Positions 22,528 to 33,539 of a stretch of DNA of 64,000 bases are shown one piece after another (within the stretch, counting starts at the first letter, position 1; every line of letters starts with the position of its first letter). The notes under the pieces were generated by a model. It was not told where the DNA came from. It saw only the letters and a list, made by a program, of their open reading frames with translations, and made no database searches. The DNA is from Metallyticus violacea (taxonomy: Eukaryota; Arthropoda; Insecta; Mantodea; Metallyticidae): NCBI GenBank assembly GCA_030762175.1, contig CM060831.1:143123001-143187000 (forward strand). The letters are read 5' to 3'. A program made the translations under genes and the position numbers.

Positions 22528-22941
22528 TAAACCTCTGCTACTCAATACTATGGCTGGACAAACGGATGTTTCTGTGGTGGCCTCTATTGGTTGAAATAGG
22601 AAGTCGCTGAGCTCATCTATGGGAGGAAACTGGAAATTCATTAGGTTTTTTCTATTTTTTAATATGAAAATTTTTTCCCAAGTGAATAACTCCAATGGGC
22701 TGTGAAGATGTTTCAGCAGTTTTATTCCCGGTTTTATTTCATGGTTTTTGGTCCAAAAGCGAGCTGCTGCTACTGATTTATCCACCTGTTTAAAGTGAAT
22801 ATTTCTAAAATGTTCCTTCTTCCAAATTTCCAAATTTCTTTTTGTTTTGCCTATGTAGCTCTGTTCACAATCTGCACATTTTATTTCGTAAATTCCTGAT
22901 TTCTGTTCTGGTGGTATGGAGTCTGTTACTGTGCAACCTAA
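22516..22941 (-). pseudogene. PLE GIY-YIG tail, minus-strand arm
   Basis: It reads 'EIWKKEHFRNIHFKQVDKSV', 'WTKNHEIKPGIKLLKHLHSP' and 'ELFTWEKIFILKNRKNLMNF' on the minus strand. It is the C-terminal part of a PLE protein including the region after YIG. The upstream GIY part extends to 22941, where the arm stops abruptly at the palindrome spacer. Confidence 0.8.
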
Positions 22942-23360
22942 TCTTCAAAGAACATGGAATAATGTTAGCCCCAAAGAACAGATACAACATCAAGAATTTA
23001 TTAGGTTGCACAGTAACAGACTCCATACCACCAGAACAGAAATCAGGAATTTACGAAATAAAATGTGCAGATTGTGAACAGAGCTACATAGGCAAAACAA
23101 AAAGAAATTTGGAAATTCGGAAGAAGGAACATTTTAGCAATATTCGAATTAAACAGGTGGATAAATCAGCAGTAGCAGCTCACTTTTGGACCAAAAACCA
23201 TGAAATAAAACTGGGAATAAAACTGCTGAAACTTCTTCACAGCCCATTGGAGTTATCCACTTGGGAAAAAATTTTCATATTAAAAAATAGAAAAAACCTA
23301 ATGAATTTCGAGTTTCCTCCCATAGATGAGCTCAGGCACTTCCTACTTCAACCAACATAG
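22942..23360 (+). pseudogene. PLE GIY-YIG endonuclease, plus-strand arm
   Basis: The frame reads 'KEHGIMLAPKNRYNIKNLLG', 'EQKSGIYEIKCADCEQSYIG', 'KTKRNLEIRKKEHFSNI' and 'FWTKNHEIKLGIKLL' to a stop after 'LRHFLLQPT'. It is an uninterrupted GIY-YIG domain with both GIY and YIG and the following KTKRN. It lacks any RT, so it is a 5'-truncated copy. The open frame upstream of 22942 belongs to the opposite arm and is not real protein. Confidence 0.8.
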
Positions 23361-23417
23361 GCCACCACAGAAACATCCGTTTGTCCAGCCATAGTTTCGA
23401 GTAGCAGAGGTTCAGTG

Positions 23418-23462
23418 AGCAACTGAAGATGGGAGAAATTCTCCCGAAACGCATCTTACTCT
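23418..23462 (+). ncRNA. Hammerhead-ribozyme-like motif, plus-strand arm
   Basis: CTGAAGA (23423-23429), one T, GGGAG/CTCCC stem, GAAAC (23446-23450) then GCATC. The G that should close stem III (as GTA in the other arm) is changed to A, so this copy is probably weaker. It is otherwise the mirror image of 22478-22527. Confidence 0.55.
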
Positions 23463-23696
23463 TATGTAAGTGAATGGAGTATAGTGTAAGAAATGTGAAT
23501 ACATGAGTTGAGGTTAGATTGTCACTCCATTGTCAACAGCTTCGTAAGTACAATATTTAAGTAAGCTTTTGTTCACCTGTACTGTATATGGTGCTTTCAC
23601 TCCATCCCCAACAGCTATGCTAGCTCCACCATTCTTCAATAATGTGGATTTCCCAACTCAGTTGTGTGCAGATGTTTGTCCTTCAGATCTCTCTCT

Positions 23697-23922
23697 CTAT
23701 TTTACTACCGAGGCACCACAGGCGGTGGACGCTGACATGAGATGAAATGATATGTTGGGAAAGGATTTTTTTTAAGGAAGGAAACTTTCCAGGCCTAAGT
23801 TTAGGGTACCTCCCTGGCATTTGCCATTTATGAGGACTGAGGAAAACCTGGGAAAAACTTCAGTCAGGGAGGACGGTCCTGGCAGAATTCACGCCTTAAT
23901 GACCTTAGCCACCCGTGGCAGT
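23697..23922 (-). mobile_element. SINE-A copy 3
   Basis: On the minus strand: head 'CCACGGGTGGCTAAGGTCAT', family body with 'CTGACTGAAGTTTTTCCCAG' and 'TACCCTAAACTTAGGCCTGG', ending in 'GCCTCGGTAGTAAAAT'. It is slightly truncated at its 3' end; no target duplication is obvious. Confidence 0.85.
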
Positions 23923-24090
23923 GCTTCATCCCTTAAGATATGTAAGAAAAATTTTGTGAAACTGTTCTTATCTGTACTGAGGCTATTGACCAAAGGACTG
24001 TAAATTGTCAGCTGTGATTTGTCCATGTATGGTGCATTGTTCATAGTGTCAGAGTAAAGCACATATTGTAGCTTAACATTATAGGAAAAA

Positions 24091-24164
24091 GTAGAAGTTC
24101 TAAAAGAAATGGAAAACGTATGAGGTAGTAGAAGTTCTAAAAGAAATGGAAAACGTATGAGGTA
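24091..24164. repeat. Exact 37-bp tandem duplication
   Basis: Bases 24091-24127 and 24128-24164 are identical ('GTAGAAGTTCTAAAAGAAAT' onward). The absence of differences suggests a recent event or an assembly effect. Confidence 0.9.
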
Positions 24165-25140
24165 GAAATGTGACATCGCTAAAGACTATGGAATAGAACA
24201 CACTGTTTTTCTAATTTGAATGTTAAATAATTCTTGCTCCTTTTTTTTTTTTTTCCTTCTTTTTCATATTCCCTTGGAGTTTGAATTAAAAGGAGTCCAC
24301 TGTAACAACTGGCAGCTGAAATAGACCTTTAGCAGAAGTGTATTTTGTGTTTGTAAGGCTGGTTATATTTTTCTGTTTGCATGCTAGTGAAGTTTCTGCA
24401 GACCTTATATAATGCATTTAGAATACATCAAGCAATTTTAGCATCCAAATTACTTTATTTCATATTTTCTTCTTATTTTTAGTTCCCATAGATATATTCA
24501 AGACTTCCAAATATTCAATTAGCTGACCAGAACCAACAAATAAACAAATAATGTGAGGAGAAACTGTTTTCATGGTGAACCACCTAAAACAATCACAGGT
24601 AATATTGTGGAAATGGAAGGTGCTATTGAAACATTTTTTTTCCACAGAATTGAAGTACGGACAAGGGATCATCAATGTAGCCCAGACTTTGAGACCCTTT
24701 TTAGAGATTGTTAGGCAAAAATATTCTTCTGATTGGGCAAAAACAATGCATGTCTGTACACATTTTGTCTGCAATTTAGAGAAATTGTTGACAATATAGT
24801 GCAGATTATCCTAAAATTCCAAGCTCTATCAAATGAAACTTTTTAACAGTTGTCTGCCCCATTTAACTACTTAGGTATCTGAGCAGAAATATACCACACT
24901 TTCCTTGCTACTTAAACCATATGGTGTATGTGTTTACATTTTTAATCCTTACATAAAATACAGTGAGACGTCCTTATGTCATAGAAGTAGGATCTACTGT
25001 AGAAGATGGCATTGCTTACTAATACTTAAAAAGCTGGCAGATGCTACTGTGTATGCTGAGAAATATCCATACAGACATCCGGAATAAATCTTATTATACT
25101 TAAAAATACAAATAAGTCGATATTAAGTGACACTAAACTT
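24165..25140. other. Intron sequence, no recognised element
   Basis: AT-rich with a T-run at 24240-24254. No gene or element recognised. Confidence 0.45.
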
Positions 25141-25144
25141 CACT

Positions 25145-25735
25145 AACTGATTGCAATATACTTGTAAACTTAATAGAAGTTAAAAGCAGTGGAGTAATTA
25201 ATTATACACTAAAGAGGTGGATATTAGGTGACACTATACTTCACTAGCTGATTAATTCATCAGAACATGTTTCAAGTGCAATCACTCTCATCTTCAGCTG
25301 GGGACTGACTAATGCTGGCATGTGACAGTGTGGCCTCTGGTGGTTCCAATATACAGCAAAACAGGAAATCCTTAGTGGGATGTCAAAATTCATAACATAT
25401 TTCTTAAAGTGAACATTTTTTCATATATTGCTAATTCCCTGGAATTATTAGTAGCTTTCAACAGCTTGGTTTCTTTAGTGATGTCATGATTGTATGTCCA
25501 AAAATGATCTGCAATTGCAGATTTATCCACCTGTTTATATTTTCCATTTCTAAAGCATCCTTGTCTCCAAATTTCTTATATATATCTGATTACAATCCAA
25601 ACAGTATATCTGATACACACTCCAGCCTTTTTGTTGGATGGAATAAAATCTTTTATGGTACTGTTCAAAAGGTTTCCAATATTAAACAGTTAGTGAAGTA
25701 TAGTGTCTCCTAATATTGACCTTTTTATGTGTATA
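25145..25735 (-). mobile_element. PLE tail remnant with leader (minus strand)
   Basis: It has a decayed leader at 25147-25215 (ends 'GTGGAGTAATTAATTATACA' with interruptions), then a hammerhead-like motif. The minus-strand PLE tail (25300-25690) follows, with 'FWTYNHDITKETKLLKATNN'-like and GIY-YIG remnants. Near the edges, 'GACACTATACTTCACTAGCT' (25231) and 'GTGAAGTATAGTGTC' (25692) are inverted relative to each other, so the element has inverted termini. Confidence 0.7.
25258..25306 (-). ncRNA. Hammerhead-ribozyme-like motif
   Basis: On the minus strand: CAG then CTGAAGA (25291-25297), T, a partly paired AGTG/CACT stem, GAAAC, loop AT and GTT followed by CTG. CTG after the cleavage point pairs with CAG before the core, giving a three-bp stem I. 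The triplet GTT fits the rule NUH. Confidence 0.55.
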
Positions 25736-25754
25736 TCTGTGAAAAATTCTCTGA

Positions 25755-25935
25755 AAAATTCGGGCATGAAAATCCTAAGTATGGCTTCCTTCAGAAGGGA
25801 AGTAAAGCCGTGGGTCCTGTGTCGTACATTTACGGCACGAAAAAGAACCTCAAGCCTGAATGAAGAGGCCTCTGACTAAAATTTATTGGCCATTTTATGC
25901 CCTGAACAGAATAGGACACTGATGGAGGAAAATAT
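25755..25935 (+). mobile_element. SINE-B copy 2, 5'-truncated
   Basis: Body 'AATCCTAAGTATGGCTTCCT', 'GGGAAGTAAAGCCGTGGGTC', 'TACGGCACGAAAAAGAACCT' and the end region 'GAATAGGACACTGATG'. The tRNA-like head is missing. Confidence 0.8.
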
Positions 25936-26760
25936 TTATGTTGGGATTCCCATTCATTCCATTTAACCCAAATACAGTCCTGCATTTTGGTAAAATGTTC
26001 AGGTCCCAATTTTTTCCACATATTCCATTTTTTTAAAAACCATTCCTAAAATAATGAATTACATAATAGTTCTTTTTAAATTGTGCACCACTCCTGGTGG
26101 CTAATCCTTGAAGCATTGTTTCTATCACAATGTTGTCAGTACTTTTTATGGTGTAAAACGTTTGCTTATTTTAAAAAGCAAGTTATAAATACTAAGAATC
26201 TGATATGCCTCCTAAGTATTTGTAAGTGTACTATGAACAGATGAGAAAAACAGTCTTAAAATTGAGACTGTGAAGGCCTTAACTAATGTAAAAAAGCATT
26301 TTATGAATTTGTCATGTGCTCAGCTCAGTTCCATGTCCAGCTATCAAAAGGTATTTATTTTCTTAAATAGGTTCATTATTCTTATAAATACTTGACAAAT
26401 AAATTTTGCATATACTTGGTGTATTTTGAAGTTGCATTTTTTATTATTGTGTGGATGTGATATGTGAAATGTGATGGATTTATTTCTTTTATCTTATTTT
26501 TAGCCTGTCCGATTTTTTCTTTAAAAAAAAAAAATTATGGAAACCCTGTTATAGGAAAATAGTCATAGTTTATAACCGTTAAAATTAATGTGATAGTTTG
26601 CAAAGTAAGACCTAGCAACCTTGTTCAGTATTCAAACATTCAACTGCATTGCTAAATTGAAACAAAATGTGAAGAAACATTTACAGCTCTCAGAAGTCAG
26701 CTGACACAATGCAAATAATTCTTTAATAACTTTATTACATGGTTTTTCCTCTTTATATAG
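25936..26760. other. Intron 3' end, no recognised element
   Basis: AT-rich. It ends with the pyrimidine-rich acceptor 'TTTTTCCTCTTTATATAG' at 26760. Confidence 0.6.
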
Positions 26761-27090
26761 GGCATATACCGATTACCAGGTCCAGTTGGAATGAAAATAC
26801 GGCAACCAGGTTTAGATCACCAGGCTGAGGGATTTGCTAATCAGCGAGTGGTTCGCATGGGAAGATTTCCTCTTGGCAGAGGACATATGAAAGGCCTTCG
26901 TCAACAACTGCAGCAGAACCGAGGCAGGCGCCCACCCTTGCATATGCAACAGCAGCCACAACAGCAGCCTCAGCAACAAGTTCAGCGAGGCCAAATTCGA
27001 TCACCAAAAAAACGACAGTCATTTGAAGGGACACCAAATGCAGTTCCTTTCAAACAAGGTCGTTTTGATCCTGGAGTTAAGCGAAAAAAG
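26761..27090 (+). CDS. RBM33: RBM33-like protein, coding exon (110 codons)
   Basis: Acceptor TATAG at 26760 and donor GTAGGG at 27091, phase 0 on both sides. It encodes 'GIYRLPGPVGMKIRQPGLDH', then Arg/Gln-rich low complexity with 'RGRRPPLHMQQQPQQQPQQQ' (preceded by 'LQQN' and so on) and a basic end, 'GRFDPGVKRKK'. The basic ends and glutamine runs suit an RNA-binding, intrinsically disordered middle region. In-frame sequence continues into the intron as far as 'VGHIYW', but the splice site fits the next exon. Confidence 0.85.
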
Positions 27091-27130
27091 GTAGGGCATA
27101 TATATTGGTTAACCTGTTTTAAATTGCAGG

Positions 27131-27250
27131 ATTTTTCACAATGAAATATAGTGTAATATAGCAATTTTTATGAGAAAATCACTCAAATATCACTTGTGGC
27201 ACAAAATGAAACTTGAATGGTTTCCTCATGAAAAATTGCTATATTGGTTA
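27131..27250. repeat. Solo palindromic PLE terminus
   Basis: 'AATATAGCAATTTTTATGAG' and following (27155-27187) pair with 27211-27245 ('CCTCATGAAAAATTGCTATA'). The left arm extended to 27131 is the reverse of the PLE sequence around 103-168 ('TTTGAGTGATTTCCTCAATA', then 'TATTTCACTGTGAAAAT'). So it is a coding-free, folded-back end of the same PLE family as the 1-2573 element. Confidence 0.7.
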
Positions 27251-29326
27251 ACTTCTTTACTTCAGTTTCAAATTCTACTTCTGTTGTATATATTTTAAAA
27301 CCTTCAGTAAAATATAGCAATGCTTCCAAAACATTGACTTATCAATTCTGATGTTGGCAACTATCTGTAATTATTTGAAATTAACTTATATTTAAAAACA
27401 GATATCAGTTCCATAGCAATTCCTGTAAATAGATTGCATTTTATTCAGCTTCTATAGCAACTACTTCACAAGTAAAGCAACAAAACTTTCGAGCTTATAG
27501 AAGCTTTGGGTGATTCTGCTTTATTAAAGAGAACTGTCAAAAAGTAGCAGATGCATTCTACTGCAGAAGAGACACAAGTGCCAATATGCCAAATACATGC
27601 TGACCTATTGAAAATCTGTGATGCTTCATTTTCCTAAATTATGAGAGCTATGATTAAACAGCAAATCTTCAGCCAAATGCCTATTTATATATGCGATAAA
27701 AATAATGAAAATGTTTGTGTTTTGCTGCATTATAATCTTAAAACCGGTAGTTTTGTAGTGTATATAAATGCCTTTATGACGTTATTGCCTATTCCTTAGT
27801 TTCATGCTTAACATGTACATATTTATGTATAAAATTATAAATGCAACTAAATAATATATATTTCTCCATAATTTTTATTTTAAGTGACTGAATTTTGTCT
27901 GGTTGAAAGGGAGAACTCAGGCAAGACAGTAAATATGTCATCCCACTTCAAACTTGGCTCATTTCTTTTTTTTATATATATATGTTTGATGTATTAAAGT
28001 AAATTATAGAATTAATAAAATATAGTATTTCAACTGTGTAGATATCTATGATGTCCCTATAAGATCAATGCAGTCAAAATTCAATAAATAAAACAATAAT
28101 AACTGTGTAAATTAACTTGACAAAGTTGACAGGTCTACTATATACATACTCAATGTCGGTAAGCTAAAATCCAATGTCTACTCCTTTATGTTTCACTCTT
28201 CTAAAATGTAAGCAGTAGTATAACAATATATAATACTACCACATCAAGTGTACTAATTATTGCAGAGGCATTGCTCAGAGGCATTGTTTGGGATGACTGA
28301 AAGCAGATCCACCTTACATTATTGTCTAAAGCATAACAATTGAAAGAACGTTTTAAAAATATCTAATGATGTGTATAAAATCTGAACTCATCCCATTTGT
28401 GTAGTCATCATGAGTTGTGGTATATGTTGTGTCTGAACTGAAAACTAAGTGGTCCAAAAGTGCTTTTATTCTTGCATGTATAAAGGATTTCACTTGTTTT
28501 ACAACAGATGGAAAAATCATATTCTATGAAGCACATAATAAAGAACCTATTTCTAATTATAGAACTGCCACTCTGACTGATACAAAATAAAATAAAAATA
28601 AATAAATAAAATTAACAAATTTAGAGATAAAGTTACCATTTTAATATGAATAATGGTGAAAACACACATTGCTGCAGTAAGAGAGATGGAAGTTTCAGCT
28701 TTGTTTACATAAGGTCTTTGGAGCATGTGATGTCATGCTGACCCACTTGATACAAGCATATACAGTAAACATTTCTATCCTAGTGATATGTATGTGCTGC
28801 ATTGTTTCAATTTGTGACAATCAGTCACTAGTTTTACAATGTCTGGGATTAAACCCTACCAGTTTGAAACTTAGAAATGGAAGAATGATGATGATGATAA
28901 AAAAAAAAACAATGATAAAGGCATAGATACTTTGGTGCCACTATGGTCAGTGTAAATAATGCCAACAAATAAGGAATGGCATTATTGTCTTAAAAGGGAA
29001 ATAATAGAAAATATGAATAAAAATATTTCGTGATTACTTTGGAACAGTTGTGTTGAGTTTACTTTAAATGCAGCTAAAAAATTAATAATAGTGGGGGCAA
29101 TATCTGATTTAAAAACACAAACGATAGAAATTATTGAGTAGCATGTAGACAGCACATGTACTGAATGAATTCATGGACTCCTATAGGGAAAAAATGAAGA
29201 AAAATCATGCCTGTATCAGAGCAGAACCCTAAACCTTATAGAAAATTTGATAATTTTAAAAGGCTCCTGATAAAGTTGAGGATATTTTGATTACACAAAC
29301 AGACTGTTTGTCAGTATTGTTGATAT

Positions 29327-29365
29327 TGTTATTATTATTATTATTATTAATAATAATAATAATAT
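29327..29365. repeat. (TTA)n / (AAT)n microsatellite
   Basis: Adjacent runs of ATT and AAT units that together form a small palindrome. Confidence 0.85.
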
Positions 29366-29863
29366 TAATTGAGGGAAGGCGCAAAAATGTTTAAAAATAC
29401 CCATACAATATAGCTTTGCATATCACTGGTCATACATTTCATTTAATTAATAATGTACCATTTTTGTGATTTAATCTCAATAATAGTAATAATAATTCTA
29501 AAAATATTGTTTCCCTTTTGTGATACTTATAGATTGTAAGAATTCTAATCCCTCCCCCCCCCAATACCTATTGCATTAATTAATAAGTCCATAATTTGGA
29601 TTTTATATTCTTTTTAAAGTTATTCAAGTTACTGAGGAATTTGCTTAGTTTATGCAGCTCCTGTGTGTCAGACTTTTTTTGATACTGTACCTTAATGTTC
29701 CTGTCACTTCTTTAGACTTAATACTGGAATGAAAGATGTTATAATTTGGAAATGTTGTATAGTCATGTACAGCATTTTTGTTTTGTGTACCATTTAAGAA
29801 TTTTTCAGCAGTACTGTTTTATATAATGTTAATCTATGATTGCATCACTTTAATCTGTTACAG

Positions 29864-29941
29864 AGAATGCCCGATATGAGCAATCTTCATGAAGTGCAGA
29901 CGGTGGAATTACCATCTGATACACAAACTGCTCAGCAGATG
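29864..29941 (+). CDS. RBM33: RBM33-like protein, short coding exon (26 codons)
   Basis: Acceptor 'TTTAATCTGTTACAG' ends at 29863 and donor GTAATG starts at 29942, with phase 0 on both sides. It encodes 'RMPDMSNLHEVQTVELPSD' and then TQTAQQM. In-frame stops follow in the intron (LT* after the donor), so the splice site is needed. No named domain; assigned by position and phase. Confidence 0.75.
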
Positions 29942-30469
29942 GTAATGAAGCTGACTTAATTTCATGAACGTGCTTGCCCACTTTCTTTTCGCTTTCATGT
30001 ATGTAGTAAATTGCATGTGTGCTTTATCTTCATGCTTGCTATGATATAATGAACATTGCTCACTTTGTGCATGTAATGTGCTTGCTGATGTTAACAAAGA
30101 ATATTTATTTAAAATCCATGAAGAAAATATGACACCTTACAATTATTATATAAATTAACTTGAATGTAAAGAAGTGGACACAGAAATCAGAGATGAACAT
30201 ATAAATTGTTATCAGTTAAGTACCAATTAAAAAAAAGTTATTTTCATTTATTTAATATTTGTTTTTGTGTTATCATTTTAGTGGATAATGTCCCTTCCCT
30301 TTCTCTAATAGTATGACTCAAGCATGGCCAAAAGAAAAAATGTGCATGCTAGTATTTGGTTAATTACAAAGATCATCCTATAAGTAAATTTCTTACTGCA
30401 GAAAAAAATATAAAATTATTATTATTCCTCTTACTCCCCATCCCCTCCTCCTTTTCTTCTTCTTGTTCA
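29942..30469. other. Intron sequence, no recognised element
   Basis: AT-rich sequence after the donor GTAATG; nothing recognised. Confidence 0.5.
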
Positions 30470-31110
30470 TCATGTTGTTCTTTGAAATAAAGTCAGTAAT
30501 ATTCTACAACTCTTAACCTATATTTCTTCACATAATCACTATCTTTTTCCAAACGTTTTTGGTATTGTAGCACCAATTTTGGAATATCTGGTTTGTACCA
30601 TGCCTGTTTGCACAGCCATCTATCCAGTGCAAATTTTCCTTCATAATTTACAAACGTCTGGTCTCTGAGTTGTTTCTTCAGTTCGGTATAAAGAGTTTTT
30701 TTTTTGAGTAGTGTTTAACGCCTGTTTTTACTACTGAGGCAATACAGGTGGTGGACACTGATGATACATGAGATGGAATGATATAGTATGAAAGGAAATT
30801 TTTCAAGGAAGGAAGTGTTCCAGACCTAAATTTAGGGTATCTCCCTGGCATTTACCAGTTATGAGGACTGAGGAAAACCTGGAAAAAACCCAGTCAGGGA
30901 GGACAGTCCTGGCGGGATTCGAACCCCAGATCTCCCACTCATGAGTCCATGCCTTAGCGACCTCGGCCACCCATGGCGGTCAGTATAAAGAAGGAAATCA
31001 CTTGGGACAAGAGCAGGAGAATAAAATGGAGGGCATAAAATTTCCCATTTCAATTTCCTAAGCAACTCCTAGGCCCTTTCACATGATGTGCGTGAATATT
31101 TTAATGTAGT
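30470..31110 (-). pseudogene. Mariner transposase remnant M5 with nested SINE (minus strand)
   Basis: On the minus strand: 'LLRKLKWEILCPPFYSPALV' and 'PSDFLLYT' (31070-30983), then after SINE-A 'LKKQLRDQTFVNYEGKFALD' and 'PKLVLQYQKRLEKDSDYVKK' (30670-30520). These match mariner 'LGWEILPHPPYSPDLAPSDF' and 'RWDKCLxxxGDYVEK' ends. The third Asp (PSDF) survives. Decayed similarity may extend right to about 31560. Confidence 0.75.
30695..30982 (-). mobile_element. SINE-A copy 4, with target duplication
   Basis: Reverse orientation: tail T-run and 'GTGTTTAACGCCTGTTTTTA' at left, tRNA-like head 'CGAGGTCGCTAAGGCATGG' and B box 'GGGTTCGAATCCCGCC' at right. GTATAAAGA flanks it (30686-30694 and 30983-30991). 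It is the copy with the best-preserved B box. Confidence 0.92.
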
Positions 31111-31752
31111 AGCAGACTTTAGGGGTGAAAATCTGGTCCATTTCCATTTGATCACAGCACTTAGTTACATCAGGACCTCACATATCTTTAAATATTCATT
31201 GTGATTCTGTGAGGCAAGTAATGCATCAGCAAAACTTCCTGTCAGTCCCAAAACACTGTAATTGCAACTGGTCTCCTGCAGCATAGTTTGTCATATACAT
31301 TTTCAGGTCCTTCCTTAAACCATGCTTTCCAACATCATCAGATTGTCTTGAATGCTCATATAGCCTTCTCCACAAACAGAGGCTAACTGAAGATAAATAT
31401 TCACAGCAGTGTCATTTTTGAAATTTGCTTTTATGGGACCCTTTTTAAACTTTCCTTCCATATATGCAAGCAGTTTTGAACTTATATCATATAAGAGGAT
31501 AGTAGTGGAGACATTATTGTAATAGAATGTAATAATAGGAGAGCACAATGTGAACAGTTTGGAGTGTATGGTATCTTATACCAGACCTTAGACTTAAATG
31601 ATGTATAATTAATATTGCAAAATGTCACACTGGCATGTTCCCTTCCATGTCTTATTTTGCCCCTTCAGGATGACTCTATGCAGTATTTGCAGTGGTTGCC
31701 TTGTTTATTTTTTAGACTTGACAAATGTTATATAACTATACCATCACTAACA

Positions 31753-31785
31753 TATAAGAGGCGAGCAGAGGCGAGCAGAGGCGGA
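31753..31785. repeat. Short GC-rich tandem repeat
   Basis: GAGGCGAGCA is repeated about 2.5 times, a GC-rich island in AT-rich sequence. Confidence 0.8.
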
Positions 31786-31841
31786 CTGCTGTTAAGTCTG
31801 CCACAAACCTAACCAAAGGGATATTTTAAGATTGTTATAGT

Positions 31842-32130
31842 ACCACTACCAGTGGCTGAGATGGTTAAGGCACAGACTCATGAACAGTAGTTCTGGGGTT
31901 TTATTCCCACCATAAACCTTCTCTGATATTTTTTTTTACAGATTTTCCTCAGTCCTCATATGTGGTAAATGCCAGGGAGATGCCCTAAACTTAGGCCAGA
32001 ATGCTTCCTTCCTTTAAAAAAAAAAAAAACTCTATTTTTCCAATTTATCATTTCATTTCATGTACATTAAGTGTCCACCGCCTGTATTCCCTCAGTAGTA
32101 AAAATGAGATTAAGACACTATTTAAAAAAA
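31842..32130 (+). mobile_element. SINE-A copy 5
   Basis: Head 'CCACTACCAGTGGCTGAGAT', degraded B box 'TGGGGTTTTATTCCCACC', body 'CAGTCCTCATATGTGG' and 'GCCCTAAACTTAGGCC', tail AAAAATGAGATTAAG and an A-run. No certain flanking duplication. Confidence 0.85.
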
Positions 32131-33539
32131 AGGAAGAAAAAAATGTTATGGACTGCATGCATGCAATCACAATCTTAAAATGTAACCCCTAGGCTAGGCA
32201 TTAGTTTCACGAGGGTCCTTGTAAATAAAGAATACTTACTTACATTATAGGTTAGATTAGATTAGGTGCTCACATAAGTTTGTTTCAGAAAAGTTGTCTT
32301 ATTTCAGTTTAACTCTTTATCTCTGCATCTGTGCATTGCTATCTAGTGCATTTTATTACACCATTGTAAAGCATTTACTGATTGTTGGTATAGTGTCTCA
32401 TGTTAATAAGCAACATTTACCATGTCTAGTTTTGTTCATTTCTTTCTATTGGTACAACCATGATGTCAGCACACTATACTATTGTTTTTTCTCTCTTTGT
32501 CTGATTTCAGCTATAAATGTCTATGTCCTTTTCAGGTGAATGAATGGCATACTAACTTTTAACACATTGACACCATCTCCTAATTATGTTTATATTCACT
32601 CTTGTCTCTTTTTCTATTTAATTTTACTTATAGGATGCACATATGAAAGCTTCACTATTTCATTTTTAGCTGCGAAAAAATGTATGACTGCACACAATTC
32701 ACAATTAGACATGCTTTATAGTGGCACCTCTATGATGTCTGGCTAACTACTGCCAAAGTAATACATAGAATGTAATGAAACTGCTTCAGGACAACACCCT
32801 AATATATTTCTGATACAAAAACTTCATTATGCTGTTTGTTTTTCAGAATCAAAAAATAGGGAATCTTACTTATTGGATGATCCAACTGTTCAAGTAGTGT
32901 CACTGCTGTGTCAGTTTGTATGCATTCCCCTTATTTTTTGTTTTCAGCTAATTTAATCCACACTGTAGATCTGTGTTTGCTTATACAGATTGGAATATAA
33001 ATCAAAGTTCTGGTAGTTTCATTTTGAAATATAAGTGCAGATGTGTGTCACCAAAGTTTGTTTGCTTCCACATTGTAATTTTTACATATCTTCTAGTTCT
33101 AAACATTGCATCTATGCATCTATCTTCATTGCCTATGGACAACATTTTTGCAAAGATATTTCTCAAAAATTGATCTATATAGACCATTAGAGCAGGCTTT
33201 TCAAATTGCAGGCCTCAATTATTGCTGATTAATTATAAATAAGAGCTTCTAAAATGCTTGATAGAGCTACCTCTTGAAAATAAGGCTATGTTTCTTTGGT
33301 TTTACTTTTTCAAGAGAAGATCGATGCTATTTTAACAAAAGTAAAGATATATTACTATTTTATATAAGGTAAAGTAAAATTTTTTGCACTTTGGCATAAC
33401 ACATCTTTAGGTTTGTCACATTGCTTTCTCCATATTCATGCTTAGATTTGGTATTACTGTGGTCACATAATCATAGTTTGGCCTTAATTACATCAATATC
33501 TTTGCTGCTTTGGCAGTATACACGTGACTACAGTGTGCA
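32131..33539. other. Intron sequence, no recognised element
   Basis: AT-rich; several short frames without motifs. No RNA gene seen. Confidence 0.45.

Larger units (their letters stand above)
22415..23570. mobile_element. Palindromic PLE insertion with 12-bp target duplication
   Basis: AAGTAAGCTTTT occurs at 22415-22426 and at 23559-23570 as a perfect flanking duplication. The insert has a minus-strand PLE 3' part (about 22427-22941) and a plus-strand copy (from 22942). The arms 22427-22941 and 23001-23520 are inverted and highly similar, with a 59-base single-copy spacer. The right edge carries the leader motif in reverse (23526-23558). Both arms encode the GIY-YIG tail and both end in hammerhead-like motifs. 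Confidence 0.9.
27091..29863. other. Intron, mostly without recognised elements
   Basis: GT...AG intron of 2773 bases. It holds the PLE-end palindrome at 27131-27250 and a short TTA/AAT repeat (29327-29365). The remainder is AT-rich sequence without a recognisable gene. Confidence 0.7.

Noticed and set aside
26812..27037. Two minus-strand frames rich in Leu, Val and Ala
   Set aside because: They are shadows of the Gln-rich exon 26761-27090.
31615..31812. Possible RBM33 exon beginning after CCCCTTCAG at about 31669
   Set aside because: The acceptor looks fair, but no donor in a suitable phase follows and the peptide is unlike the neighbouring exons.
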